The position numbers were made by a program, and so were the translations under genes. Below, piece by piece: positions 9,901 through 18,839 of a DNA stretch of 64,000 nucleotides. Location: assembly GCA_018857735.1 (NCBI GenBank), contig JABMCL010001097.1, forward strand, positions 197,501 through 261,500, written 5' to 3'. This stretch comes from Alviniconcha marisindica (taxonomy: Eukaryota > Mollusca > Gastropoda > Provannidae). Each line of letters starts with the position of its first letter. The stretch's first letter is position 1. The notes beneath the pieces were generated by a model that saw nothing but the letters and a program-made list of their open reading frames with translations, did no database searches and had not been told where the DNA came from.

Positions 9901-11123
9901 GCCCCCTTTCCACAGTCGTTGCTATGGTAACTGCAGTCTCTCTCGTCTTCGTTTCCGTGACATTCCTTCACCAAGTTGCAGCTGAGCAGCGGCTTGAAGC
10001 TGTGGAAATGGGGAACGGAGCAGTTGTACAGATTGTCCGACAGCTGCTGGGGCTCTTGGGACCTCGGAAGGATGGCGTACATCATCTTGAACCCAGTCTT
10101 CTCCGTGTTAAAATCAGTGTGGAAAAACAGGCTAATCGCGGACCGATAAACGCGCGCTGGTATGTCTTGACTTCCACACTTTCTCCAGGTTTGGTTGAAC
10201 GCCGTTGCAGCGAAGTCCAAGTAATCATACTGACAGCCGCGTCCCCTCTCCAAATCAAAATGAGTAAAGCTGATAAACACGGACTGGTCGTCTGAAACAT
10301 GCAGGTGAAATTCTCCATTGAAACCTTCAGGGTAGAGGAGATCCAGTCCGTCGAACCGAGGCGAGGTCACATAGCTGACTGTGTCTGTCAGCCGTACCAC
10401 AGGCAGGTCCTCCACAATGGTACAATGGTTCTGAACAAGAAAATGGAACCTGATGGCTGACCTGAGGTGCAAGCCATGACCCCGGAAGCGGAAGTAGAGG
10501 GAGAAGGAGGAGGTGAAGGTCACACTTCTGTTTCTCAGCGCTGAAAAATCCAAGTCCAGTCGCATGTACTGGGGTCCGTCTTGCACGCCGAACTGCAGAA
10601 TCTGGGTACCATTGTGGTCAGTCTCATCCAGCGCCAACTGGTCAATCGTCACATTCACGCAATGCTTCACAGGAACCATGATGATCCAGTGACAGGGACG
10701 GCTGAATCTTCCCTCGTGTTTTTCACTCGTTAAGATTTCTACAGTGGTTGGCTCTAAACTCTCGAAAACCGGCACGGTTTCCATGAAGGTGCCACACAAG
10801 GCTGTGTTGATAGTGAAAAAGCCCTCGTCCTTTTGACACACCATGTCCTCACAGTCGTCTGTCGCTGTCGTTGTGGCTGGCGGCGATGTTGTCAGCAGAG
10901 GTGTGACGGTGGTGGAAACCGCTGTGGTTGTGAACGACGTGAATGCGGTTTCTGTGGAGATCTCCCCACCGTTGGTGCGTACGTAAAGCGACTCGGGAAT
11001 GGTGTCAGCAGTTTCGGTGTGGTTTGAAGCTGCTGTAGTAGTCTGGCCAACGCCCGATGCTGTCGTTCGTCTAGTACACAGCGTCAGTGACATGGTGATC
11101 AGAAGTTGAAATACCACAGCCAT
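6990..11123 (-). CDS. GRL101-like seven-helix receptor with CUB, C-type lectin, LDLa and LRR modules
   Basis: A single open frame of 1377 codons on the minus strand. I start at the ATG at 11121-11123 because it opens a signal peptide (MAVVFQLLITMSLTLC); the frame extends 21 codons further upstream, but that extension has no ATG. Approximate domains: Thr/Ser-rich mucin-like stretch 20-88; CUB-like region 89-229; CUB 234-349; short LDLa 367-398; C-type lectin 404-536; LDLa repeats 623-640 (partial), 645-678, 712-746 and 751-785; leucine-rich repeats 814-979; rhodopsin-family seven-helix domain 1023-1299 with LDRF in place of DRY and NPFLY in helix 7; cytoplasmic tail to 1377. The family is predicted to be G-protein-coupled at the plasma membrane, with the ectodomain binding lipoprotein-like or carbohydrate ligands; the ligand here is unknown. 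The lack of introns suggests a retro-derived or lineage-expanded copy. The last 26 or so codons are homologous to the adjacent tandem array. Confidence 0.92.
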   Translation of the reverse strand: MAVVFQLLITMSLTLCTRRTTASGVGQTTTAASNHTETADTIPESLYVRTNGGEISTETAFTSFTTTAVSTTVTPLLTTSPPATTTATDDCEDMVCQKDEGFFTINTALCGTFMETVPVFESLEPTTVEILTSEKHEGRFSRPCHWIIMVPVKHCVNVTIDQLALDETDHNGTQILQFGVQDGPQYMRLDLDFSALRNRSVTFTSSFSLYFRFRGHGLHLRSAIRFHFLVQNHCTIVEDLPVVRLTDTVSYVTSPRFDGLDLLYPEGFNGEFHLHVSDDQSVFISFTHFDLERGRGCQYDYLDFAATAFNQTWRKCGSQDIPARVYRSAISLFFHTDFNTEKTGFKMMYAILPRSQEPQQLSDNLYNCSVPHFHSFKPLLSCNLVKECHGNEDERDCSYHSNDCGKGAIDIGTKCYKLVRPVRNTTWNDANYACIQDKQNLVTLATPGELRRFRQFMVTLKNRRHVYVGARMTRSLYEKPALAMYKRLWRWVDGRTAFFIDIIDAERPPKCALYDPDKRKLTSLDCQAPQEADFVCEFDKQTVHSANNTKAGLESRVVIDFGDAVWNVSVVPCPSGHVTRDFLSCDTQGQCGAEEFMTSCHSGSVTIAMFVCERSRETLHYSLVCDHIQHCEDNTDEDFCQFSPCPVSWIRCLNDQCITRDRLCDGKSDCYDGSDEVCSLGVVPMNTLPPAVIDVDDAGWPFIKQMKDSDECPVTHFRCSQGYCLPIYLRCNGVDDCPNREDEASCESYTCSGFFRCRGSKVCLHADHVCDGYFQCPQYDDELLCGKLACPDVCQCQGLAFVCTADFSASSYPALRYLDASGSGMTPSDLSGNHLLIYLRLSDCRIATQPTLELPNLRHLDLSRNELSHIDMHHVYSLKNLRVLVLSNNPLSSITNTESSVADMMLLQIINFSGTSLDVFNGSALAGYPTLKTLNISWSKLTTITDEGFQSTPLLENLDVRGSPLKDFPNDLLRGLVSLKVVHADNYKLCCEAILPEDFDLNKCYAKQDLLASCKDLLKSNVYRVFLWLFASLSVVGNVGSFVARLFISNKGAGLGSFSIFVTNLSLADFFMGVYLAMVGVADQIYRGEYLWYDDQWKESIVCKVAGFLSLMSSEVSAFIICLITLDRFLALRFPLSSLHFSRSSAVTACTIVWVVGIALATVPLLPMTSHWEFYSQTGICIPLPFTTSERFQGYHYSFSVMIILNFLLFLLIAVGQASIYWSVRSNSISSSTKTGSRDATIARRLTTIVLSDFLCWFPIGLLGVLASTGTPIPGELNVAVAIFVMPFNSALNPFLYTFNVLMEKRRKAQEANLLKRLESRMCTEQTNSTLKVLEPVTRSTAMKLVRTWLSEQVLNTEDVLLCTASIGHGQEKHPSQ

Positions 11124-11542
11124 GTTGAAAAACACTTTTGGCCGGTTAAAAAGATTTTTTTTTTTAAATTGAAAAACACTTGCCAATGATTCTTCCTTTT
11201 CGTTTCTTCCTGGATATTTGAAGTCTTTTCACATAAGTGATATTAGACTGAACTTAAGAATATCAAAACAAAAAACATGCGTCAATGAATTGCATCAAAA
11301 CAACAACAAACAAACAAACAAGCCATCTTTTATGGGTTTTAAAAACAACACTTGACGCTGATTCGGTGAAAAGAGCGTTAATACACCAACCGTGTTTACA
11401 CTGTTTTCTTCACGTCCACGCTGACGATCCAAAGCTCAAGAGTAACCAAGCAGTTTGCAGATGACAGTGACTGTAGCAGTGTACGTACACCTAGCTAGCC
11501 AGGTCATGGGAGATGGAATGGAACCTACAAACATCTTCTTTG
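11124..11542. other. Receptor 5' flank; no motif I would defend
   Basis: AT-rich sequence upstream of the receptor start, with an A-run (T-run on the plus strand, near 11155-11166) just before the ATG. I find no convincing TATA box or acceptor site, so the 5' UTR and any upstream non-coding exon cannot be placed. Confidence 0.4.

Positions 11543-11612
<70 letters not shown>
11543..11612. repeat. (TC)n microsatellite
   Basis: Pure TC dinucleotide run of about 70 bp. The Ser-Leu and Arg-Glu open frames across it are artefacts. Confidence 0.97.
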
Positions 11613-11616
<4 letters not shown>

Positions 11617-11689
11617 CGTTTGTTTTTGTTTCGCTTGTTTTTATCCGTCTTCAATGCCTTTGTAAGTCTGTAAAGTCTGTCTATCTGCC

Positions 11690-12140
11690 GAAGCTAGCTC
11701 AGGTGTAGATCTTATTCCGGCTATTGTGTCCTGTCGTCTGCTACTGAGTACAGTGACAAGGTCAACACAGGTGTAGATCTTGTTCCGGCTGTGTCCTGTC
11801 GTCTGCTACTGAGTACAGTGACAAGGTCAACTCAGGTGTAGATCTTGTTCCGGCTGTGTCCTGTCGTCTGCTACTGAGTACAGTGACAAAGTCAACTCAG
11901 GTGTAGTTCTTGTTCCGGCTGTCGTCTGTTACTGAGTACAGTGACAAAGTCAACTCGGGTGTAGATCTTATTCCGGCTGTGTCCTGTCGTCTGCTACTGA
12001 GAACAATGACAAAGTCAACTCGGGTGTAGATCTTATTCCGGCTGTGTCCTGGCGTCTGCTACTGAGAACAGCGACAAGGTCAACACAGGTGTAGATCTTT
12101 TTCCGGCTGTCGTCTGCTACTGAGTACAATTCCCAGTTCG
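11690..12140. repeat. Minisatellite, about 66 bp unit, seven copies
   Basis: The phrase GGTGTAGATCTTGTTCCGGC recurs near 11703, 11770, 11837, 11902 (variant), 11959, 12025 and 12089. Each copy is followed by CTGTCGTCTGCTACTGAGTA and GTGACAAGGTCAAC. Some units lack the GTGTCCT segment. Non-coding. Confidence 0.95.
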
Positions 12141-12190
12141 TTTCCTTTTTGTTAATTTCACCATTAGTCACATGATTCGATCACTGCCCT

Positions 12191-12212
12191 CCCCCCCCCC
12201 CCCCCCCCCCCC
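12191..12212. repeat. Poly-C tract
   Basis: Uninterrupted run of 22 C. Minus strand is a G-run able to form a quadruplex, and length is prone to assembly error. Confidence 0.9.
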
Positions 12213-12292
12213 TCACTTCTTAACAAACACAGCCAATGACAGCGAATCCAATACTAAATCAATCTGTTTCTCAAAATCCAAACTTAATTATC

Positions 12293-12311
12293 TCTGTGTG
12301 TGCGCGCGCGC

Positions 12312-12362
<51 letters not shown>

Positions 12363-12475
12363 CGCGTGTGCCTGCATGTGTGTATGTGCGCGTGCGTACG
12401 AGTGGTGTGTGTGTGTGCGTGCATGCGTGCGTGTGTGTGTGTGTGTGCGTGTGTGTGTGTGTGTGTGGTGCGCGC
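12293..12475. repeat. (GT)n with GC-alternating islands
   Basis: GT repeats flanked by GCGCGCGCGCG and interrupted by CGTGCG, CATGCG and similar alternating purine/pyrimidine blocks. A potential Z-DNA stretch. Followed by the GTGCGCGCTC phrase that also ends the next microsatellite. Confidence 0.95.
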
Positions 12476-12585
12476 TCAAAGAAAGATAATGGATTAGTAG
12501 TCTTTGGGGAAAACAATGCATGTTGATACAAGACTCGCCACATCTGCGTGTGTATGTGTGTGTACGTGCGTGTCAGTCATGGGTG

Positions 12586-12587
<2 letters not shown>

Positions 12588-12660
<73 letters not shown>

Positions 12661-12692
12661 CGCCCGCGCGCGTGTGTGTGTGTGTGTGTGGT
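12588..12692. repeat. Compound (TG)n(AG)n(TG)n microsatellite
   Basis: TG run, then a (GA)n run of about 45 bp, then a GCGC-rich island and a second TG run ending GGTGCGCGCTC. The flanks (GATAATGGATTAGTAGTC near 12485 and GATGATAGATTAGCAGTC near 12709, each followed by a CATGTTGATA(T)A block) show that this and the preceding microsatellite lie in two copies of a duplicated segment of about 225 bp. Confidence 0.9.
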
Positions 12693-12699
12693 GCGCGCT

Positions 12700-13029
12700 C
12701 CAAAAAAAGATGATAGATTAGCAGTCCTACAGGGAAAATAACGCATGTTGATATAAGACTCACCGCACCCGATCATGTTACCAATTTGCTGCGTGCGCGT
12801 GCCAAGAAGGCGGGTGGAGGAACCGAACTAAACAAATTAAACATGCAAACACTGCCTCGCAGTGCACACAGCCGAAACTACAGAACCGCTATTATTGACA
12901 GACTGACCAAGGTAACACATTTCCTGCCGGTGTTTGCAGAGTGTGCGAGAATCCCCTTTAAGGAGTGAAACAGCGATCGAACACAGTCCCAGACGGATCA
13001 CTAAAGGCACTGAAATATCGCACACTGGT
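12700..13029. other. Second arm of a local duplication, then unique sequence
   Basis: 12700-12790 repeats the sequence at 12476-12540 (AAAGATGATAGATTAGCAGT and GATATAAGACTCACC). The remainder to 13029 is unique, with no coding signal. Confidence 0.5.
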
Positions 13030-13325
13030 AAGACTAGGTAGCGCTGCTCTTGCGGCTGCTGTAGCCTTACCCAGGTAAACACTAAAACATCACGTACACT
13101 GGTAATAATTATGACTACGTCTGCTGTAGCCTTACCCAGGTAAACACTAAAACATCACGTACACTGGTAATAATTATGACTAGGTCTGCTGTAGCCTTAC
13201 CCAGGTAAACACTAAAACATTAATTATGACTACGTCTGCTGTAGCCTTACCCAGGTAAACACTAAAACATCACGTACACTGGTAATAATTATGACTAGGT
13301 AGCGCTGCTCTTGCGGCTGCTTGGC
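13030..13325. repeat. Minisatellite, about 65 bp unit, four copies
   Basis: Units start near GCTGTAGCCTTACCCAGGTA at 13057, 13121, 13187 and 13233, each followed by AACACTAAAACAT and (except one) CACGTACACTGGTAATAATT. The third unit lacks the CACGTACACTGG segment. The array is bracketed by two copies of TAGGTAGCGCTGCTCTTGCG (13033 and 13296). Confidence 0.93.
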
Positions 13326-13334
13326 AGTAACCAG

Positions 13335-13401
13335 GTAATAATAATAAATAATAATAAATATTTATGGCGCCTCATCTCATAAGAGCCCAAAGCGCTTACA
13401 A
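13335..13401 (-). mobile_element. LINE/SINE 3' tail with ATT-type run
   Basis: On the minus strand it reads GTAAGCGCTTTGGGCTCTTA ... GGCGCCATAAATATTTATTA and ends in (ATT)n-like repeats. The GTAAGCGCTTTGGGC motif is identical to that at 1210-1224. Confidence 0.6.
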
Positions 13402-13422
13402 AGACACAAGGATACGCTAATT

Positions 13423-13542
<120 letters not shown>

Positions 13543-13736
13543 ATGTCTCATTATCCCGGTGTAACTGTTTGATCCGCTTTTCTTTTGTTTGTTGTTTGTT
13601 TGTTTGCCGGTATCTGTCTTGTTTGTCTGTGTGTTTTGCTGTTTGTATGTCTTATTTGTCTGTCTGTGTGCATAATTTAGTTTTGTATTTTGCGGTTTGT
13701 ATATGGGCCTATGGCCAAAATACAATAAACCATCTG

Positions 13737-13892
<156 letters not shown>

Positions 13893-13959
13893 TAAGGAAT
13901 TAGATCAGAATCGTCCCCGAAAAAAATGTCTTCGACAGTAGATTTGTGACGGACACTAT

Positions 13960-14480
13960 ATATAGCCACCCCGTGTGTAAACCTTACCAATGGAAACACT
14001 AGAGGTCAACGCGCCGAACCTTGTAGAACACCACAAACAAGGCGAGTTCCATGAGAGAATGACTGCTCCACGAAGAGTTGTTGATAAATGGACCTGCATA
14101 TAAAATGCAACGTAAACCAATTAAGAGTGGTTATATTCAAGGCCCGTTTTATTGCAAAGTTTTTGCAGAATTAGATCGTGGTCGGCCGTATCAAAAGCCG
14201 CACTGACGTCAAAAGGAAATAGTAGAGCAGCGCTTCCTTCGTGGACTGTTTCCATCCGATCATTCAGTGGGCGCAACAGAGCAGCATCAGAAGAGAACTG
14301 TGTGACATTTTCAAATCGTGTTTATCTGCGGTACTCTTATCCAAAGTGGGAAGAATATTGGTAATGACTATAAATGATCACACGGCTCAGAAAGGTCGTG
14401 TTTGTTCGATGTCGCAAGCTGTTTGCTGTCGAGAAAAGACCTTTAGTGCTTCAAAGAGACGGCTAGTGTTCACTGTTGAC
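13960..14480 (-). pseudogene. LINE reverse-transcriptase relic (L2/CR1/Jockey type)
   Basis: On the minus strand around 14165-14260 the frame reads EGSAALL ... FDVSAAFDTADHDLILQK, matching the conserved palm motif of non-LTR reverse transcriptases. About 120 bp further downstream, near 14010-14045, GVLQGSAR matches the GVPQGS motif, but stops and frameshifts intervene. It lacks an intact catalytic aspartate pair and both ends, so it is a dead fragment. It is not necessarily the same family as the 3' ends at 840 and 4289. Confidence 0.8.
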
Positions 14481-14574
14481 TCTCTTTAAACATGATCGTA
14501 AGTATGCTTACATACGCGCGCGTGCGGGCGCGCTCACGCACAGGCAAACATACGCTGGTACATTCAAGCGCAAC

Positions 14575-14598
14575 ACACACACACACGCACTGCAGGAT

Positions 14599-14641
<43 letters not shown>
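14575..14641. repeat. (CA)n microsatellite
   Basis: CACACA run with a GCACTGCAGGATG interruption near 14588-14600. GC-rich alternating islands flank it on both sides (CGCGCGCGTGCGGGCGCGC near 14516). Confidence 0.95.
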
Positions 14642-14642
<1 letters not shown>

Positions 14643-14894
14643 CCCTCTCTCTCCCGCTTTAAACACACGCGCACGCGCGCCGACCGATTGCCTTAATCTA
14701 AACAGTCCCCATAATATTTGACATCAAACGATTGACACATAGTTAGTCAATTTCAAATTACTTAGTAATTGCATTTTAACGTCTTGTCAACAGCACAGTC
14801 ACGATACAGTAGTCAATAGCAACACAGAAGAACACGCGCACCCGCTGTTTGCTCGTTTCCCACTCATGTCTACAAACATTATTACAACTCATTT

Positions 14895-14896
<2 letters not shown>
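14642..14896. other. Non-coding; SINE module fragment
   Basis: Near 14771-14800 the TTTTAACGTCTTGTCAACAG module of the dispersed SINE tail is recognisable. No gene. Confidence 0.45.

Positions 14897-14960
<64 letters not shown>
14897..14960. repeat. (TC)n microsatellite
   Basis: Pure TC run followed by GTATGTGTGTG and a short G-run. Confidence 0.97.
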
Positions 14961-14964
<4 letters not shown>

Positions 14965-15321
14965 GTGTGTGTGTGTGTGGGGGGGGTTGATGGGGAGTCC
15001 TTTTTAGTTTTTTGTTTTGTTGTGTATTTGTGTGTGCGTGTTGTGTGCGGGGAATATTACGTTTATATATTATATTTGAGGGTTCACACTTTGTTGATCG
15101 TGTAAAGTGCGGTGTGCTCAAGTCCGCGCGATTCACAAAATTACCTGGCCCATGACACTGAACAGGGATTGCCTTGAACGAGTCTTCCCGGAAAAATAAA
15201 ATCCAACCACAAATGTTTAAAAGGAATGCTAATTTAATACAATACAAAACCTGCGAATTTGGGGGGTAATGCCCTTTTTCGAAGCAACGAGGGGGAAAAA
15301 CAGTTAACGGTGACGATTGTT

Positions 15322-15375
15322 TAGCTGTTGTATTGTTGCTTGCCCCTCACCCACCCACCCACCCGCGAAAAAAAA

Positions 15376-15408
<33 letters not shown>

Positions 15409-15460
15409 CGCTTAACCCAAAAATTCGCACTGTTTTTTATTGTCATATTAAAAGTAGCAT
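15322..15460. repeat. Duplicated block with C-tract and poly-G
   Basis: Starts TTAGCTGTTGTATTGTTGCT, then a C-rich tract, an A-run, a G-run of 33 (15376-15408), and then CGCTTAACCCAAAAATTCGC and ATTGTCATATTAAAAGTAG. The same order is found at 15950-16092. C-tract and G-tract can pair as a foldback. Confidence 0.85.
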
Positions 15461-15839
15461 TCCTTTTAACTGTTAATGTATTTGGATCCTGTTTTAGAAT
15501 GCTAGCAGTCATCCTTGTTTCAGGTGTGTGTTTTGTTTGTTGTGGTGGTTTGTGGGTGTGGTGTGTGGTGTGTGTGAGTGGTTGTTTTTTGTTTTATTTG
15601 TTTATTTGTTTGTTTTTATGGTGGTAATTGTTTCGTGTGTTTTTTGTTGTTGTTTTTCGTTGGAAAGATAGGCCAAAAAGCAACACTGCTAAACTCAATC
15701 AGCCAAGGCAAAACATGGCAGTACATAATGATGCATCGACACACGACACGTGAAACAGTTGTGAATAGAAATGACCGCTATTATTATTATTATTATAAAA
15801 TGCATCAGGTGTATGTTGCACAAGACGTACCGTGGTTGT
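15461..15839. other. Non-coding spacer
   Basis: GT- and T-rich sequence with a short (TTA)n near 15779-15797. No coding or repeat feature beyond that. Confidence 0.45.
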
Positions 15840-15949
15840 TTTGTTAGATCGGCTTTGCTGTAAGGTCTTCGTTAGATCTGCATTCTTGTAAGGTTTTGTC
15901 ATTAGGCAAGGATTGTGTCGATAGGTTGGCGTTGTTGTAAGCTCTTGTT
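15840..15949. repeat. Left outlier units of the 16-17 kb minisatellite
   Basis: Units with GTTAGATCGGC, TGTAAGGTCTTCG and GTAAGGTTTTGTCATTAGGC precede the C-tract block, showing the array flanks both sides of that block. Confidence 0.75.
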
Positions 15950-16092
15950 CAGCTGTTGTATTGTTGCTTGCCCCCCCCCCCCCTCCCCCCCCAAACACAC
16001 ACACACACACACACACAAAAGGGGGGTGGGGGTGGGGAGTCGCTTAACCCAAAAATTCGCACCCGTTTTGTATTGTCATATTAAAAGTAGGT
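15950..16092. repeat. Second copy of the C-tract / G-tract block
   Basis: Repeats the order of 15322-15460: CAGCTGTTGTATTGTTGCTT, C-tract, a short (AC)n instead of the plain A-run, G-tract, CGCTTAACCCAAAAATTCGC and ATTGTCATATTAAAAGTAG. It is embedded in the minisatellite. Confidence 0.85.
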
Positions 16093-17215
16093 AAGGATTG
16101 TTTCGATAGGTCGGCATTGTTGCAAGGTTTTGCCATTAGGCAAGGATTGTTCTGTTAGATGGGCATTGTTGCAAGGTTCTGCCAACAGGCAAGGGTTGTT
16201 TCGTTAGATCGACATTGTTGCAAGGTTTTGCCATTAGGCAAGGGATTGTTTCGTTAGATCGACATTGTTGCAAGGTTTTGCCATTAGGCAAGGATTGTTC
16301 TGTTAGATCGACATTGTTGCAAGGTTTTGCCATTAGGCAAGGATTGGTTCGTTAGATCGGCATTGTTGCAAGGTTTTGTCATGAGGCACGGATTGTTTCG
16401 TTAGATCGGCATTGTCGTGAGGTCTTCCTTAGATCGACATTGTCGTGGTCTTCCTTAGATCGGCATTGTCGTGAGGTCTTCCTTAGATCGACATTCTCGT
16501 GGTATTCCTTATATCGACATTGTCGTGGTCTTCCTTAGATCGGCATTGTCGTGGTCTTCCTTAGATCGGCATTGTCGTGAGGTCTTCCTTAGATCGGCAT
16601 TGTCGTGAGGTCTTCCTTAGATCGGCATTGTAAGATCTTTATATCGGCATTGTCATAAGATCTTTAAATCGGCGTTGTCGTAAGATCTTTATATCGGCAT
16701 TGTCATAAGATCTTTAAATCGGCATTGTCGTAAGATCTTTAGATCGGCATTGTCGTAAGGTCTTCTTTAGATCGGCATTCTCGTTTCTTTAGGTCGTGAG
16801 GCAAGGATGGTTTTAAGGTTTTGCCATCAGGCAAGGATCGTTTCTTTCGGACGGCATTGTTGTAAGGTTTTGCCATCAGGCAAGGATCGTTTCTGTAGGA
16901 CGACATTGTTGTAAGGTTTTGCCATCAGGCAAGGATTGTACGGGATTGTTGTAAGGTTTTGCCATCAGGCAAGGATCGTTTCTGTAGGACGACATTGTTG
17001 TAAGGTTTTGCCATCAGGCAAGGATCGTACGGGATTGTTGTAAGGTTTTGCCATCAGGCAAGGATCGTACGGCATTGTTGTAAGGTTTTGCCATCGGGCA
17101 AGGATCGTACGGCATTGTTGTAAGGTTTTGCCATCAGGCAAGGAGCGTTTCTGTAAGACGGTATTGATGTAAGGTCTTGCCATTAGGCAAGGATTGTTTC
17201 GTTGGGTTGGCTGTC
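16093..17215. repeat. Minisatellite with three unit subtypes
   Basis: 16093-16420 has units of about 60 bp (GGCATTGTTGCAAGGTTTTG, CCATTAGGCAAGGATTGTTT, CGTTAGATC). 16420-16790 has short 27-45 bp units (CTTCCTTAGATCGGCATTG, TCGTGAGGT). 16790-17215 returns to roughly 38-60 bp units with CCATCAGGCAAGGATCGT. All share a GGCATTGT core, so they are derivatives of one unit. Non-coding. Confidence 0.95.
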
Positions 17216-17599
17216 GCGAGGCAGGCCCATGACCGTGCCGGCTTCAGTTTGGCAACGCGTCTTGACGTCTTGCTCTTAGAATTCTGCGAAGAGGCGTCGC
17301 GTGCCCTACCCATAGGAAAAGGGGGCACCGGGAACAGGTTATAAATTCAGCTTTATGCACACACATAAACACAAAAATACAACACAGAACCATGACTCTT
17401 TCATCTTTATTTAGTAATCGTACGAATAGAACAAGTACACTAACACAAAACAACACTTGAAAGAAAAGAACAACAAACAAAAAAAGAACAGAAAAACAAA
17501 ACCAAAAACAGAAAGAAGCAATCATAATGGACAAGAGATACACTCTACATTCAAAATAAGTTAGTCTAAGCAGAACAAAACACCACTTCACCTCCACTA
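17216..17599. other. No gene or repeat recognised
   Basis: A-rich on the plus strand. The 117-aa minus-strand frame is Phe/Val/Leu-rich low complexity with no family signature. Confidence 0.5.
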
Positions 17600-17743
17600 A
17601 AACGATGCAGCAGGACTTTCCGAAGGCCCCACTCTACCCTCAGCTTTGCTCTCCATGACCAAAAACTTTACCTCCACTAAAACGATGTAGCAGGACTTTC
17701 CGAAGGCCCCACTCTACCCTCAGCTTTGCTCTCCATGACCAAA
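17586..17743. repeat. Tandem duplication, about 78 bp, two copies
   Basis: ACCTCCACTAAAACGATG through GCTCTCCATGACCAAAAA occurs twice in direct orientation with one clear mismatch (GCAG versus GTAG). Confidence 0.95.
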
Positions 17744-18480
17744 AAAACGTCCACTGATCAATGTTACGCGTCTCTCTCGCGCTTCAACGCACCCTTTTCT
17801 TTCTTTCTGTCTTTTTTCATCAACGTGAAACGTTACAAGTTGTCCGCGAAGAGCTCAGGAGCTTGTTACTGAAGCGAAACGCTGGTGTGTCAACTGACCG
17901 GAGCTTTCGACAATTTACTCAGAGAGTACTGCAAACTGCCCGGTGAAGCTGGACTAAACTGAATTTCAGTACAAAATAACACCCTTGCTGAAAAAAAGTT
18001 AACGAAAGTAAGCAAGTAAGTAACTTAGTGTTTTACGCCCAGTCAACCATTACGGTTACGTCAGGGCGAGGTTAACAAAAGATTGCAGACACAATTTAGT
18101 TGATGAAGCTAAATACCGTGGTCCTTTTTTTTTTTTCTTTCTCTCTCTCTCTCGTTTTTTAACGTTTCATCATCAACCAGCGCGGCAGTACCCCCGAAAA
18201 TCGACCCAACCATTCTAGGCAAACGAGGAGCAGGAGATGCCGCAAGACTGTCCGATTTCCCGCCCGTTTGACTAAACAGCACAACGTACTGTGGCGCCAG
18301 TAGATGATCAAACGTTCTTCCATCGGGTGACTGAGTCTCAACGTGTAATGCCCAGAGAACGGTGGTCAAATGCAGCACCAAAACTGTCAAACAACCTGCC
18401 CTTTCTTCTTAGAGAGAAAGCTTAAGGCCCCCACCCCCCTTCCTCCCCCGGGCAGAAAAAAAAAAAAAAAATGCTGAAAA
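17744..18480. other. Non-coding; SINE fragment at 18005-18075
   Basis: At 18005-18075 there is AAGTAAGTAACTTAGTG then TTTTACGCCCAGTCAACC, a SINE tail module. A 93-codon minus-strand frame (18109-18390) begins hydrophobic but has no ATG start and no recognised domain. A purine-rich tract (18437-18470) precedes the foldback. Confidence 0.45.
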
Positions 18481-18483
18481 TAT

Positions 18484-18554
18484 CCACCGATGACATTCCG
18501 ACTTTTTGTGGGGTACCTCACCCCCCACAAAAAAAGTCAGAATGTCATCGGTGG
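18484..18554. repeat. Long foldback (about 30-bp arms)
   Basis: Left arm 18484-18513 begins CCACCGATGACATTCCG, and right arm 18521-18554 ends CAGAATGTCATCGGTGG. The arms pair over about 30 bp with one mismatch and a small A/T-run length difference, leaving a loop of under 10 nt. It could be a miniature transposon remnant or a transcribed hairpin. Confidence 0.9.
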
Positions 18555-18738
18555 GGGTCGCACAGCGCAGTGAGAATGCCGTCTGTCACGCAACCACGGA
18601 GGGAAAAATCGGGGCCCACAGCGGAAGACAGTTCCCTGTATACCGAGCGGAAGTCGGAATCCGACTGACGGTTACCGCCTTCACCCACACCACTTTGATT
18701 AATGGCTGAGCAGCGGAGGTGTGGGGAGGGAAGGAGGT

Positions 18739-18765
18739 GGGGGGGGGGGGGGGGGGGGGGGGGGG
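18739..18765. repeat. Poly-G tract
   Basis: 27 consecutive G. A potential quadruplex, and of uncertain true length. Confidence 0.9.
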
Positions 18766-18839
18766 TGTCGAAGGACCGCAAGTGACAACAGGAGACGCGG
18801 GATGAAACACATCCACGGGCAATGGCCGACAAGTACACG

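Noticed and set aside
11124..11186. N-terminal extension of the receptor by 21 codons
   Set aside because: The extension begins at TTG, is Lys/Phe-rich from an A/T-run, and would bury the signal peptide; the ATG at 11121-11123 is preferred.
18109..18390. 93-codon minus-strand frame with a hydrophobic start, looking like a secreted peptide
   Set aside because: The start codon is TTG and there is no ATG upstream in frame; the tail is low complexity.
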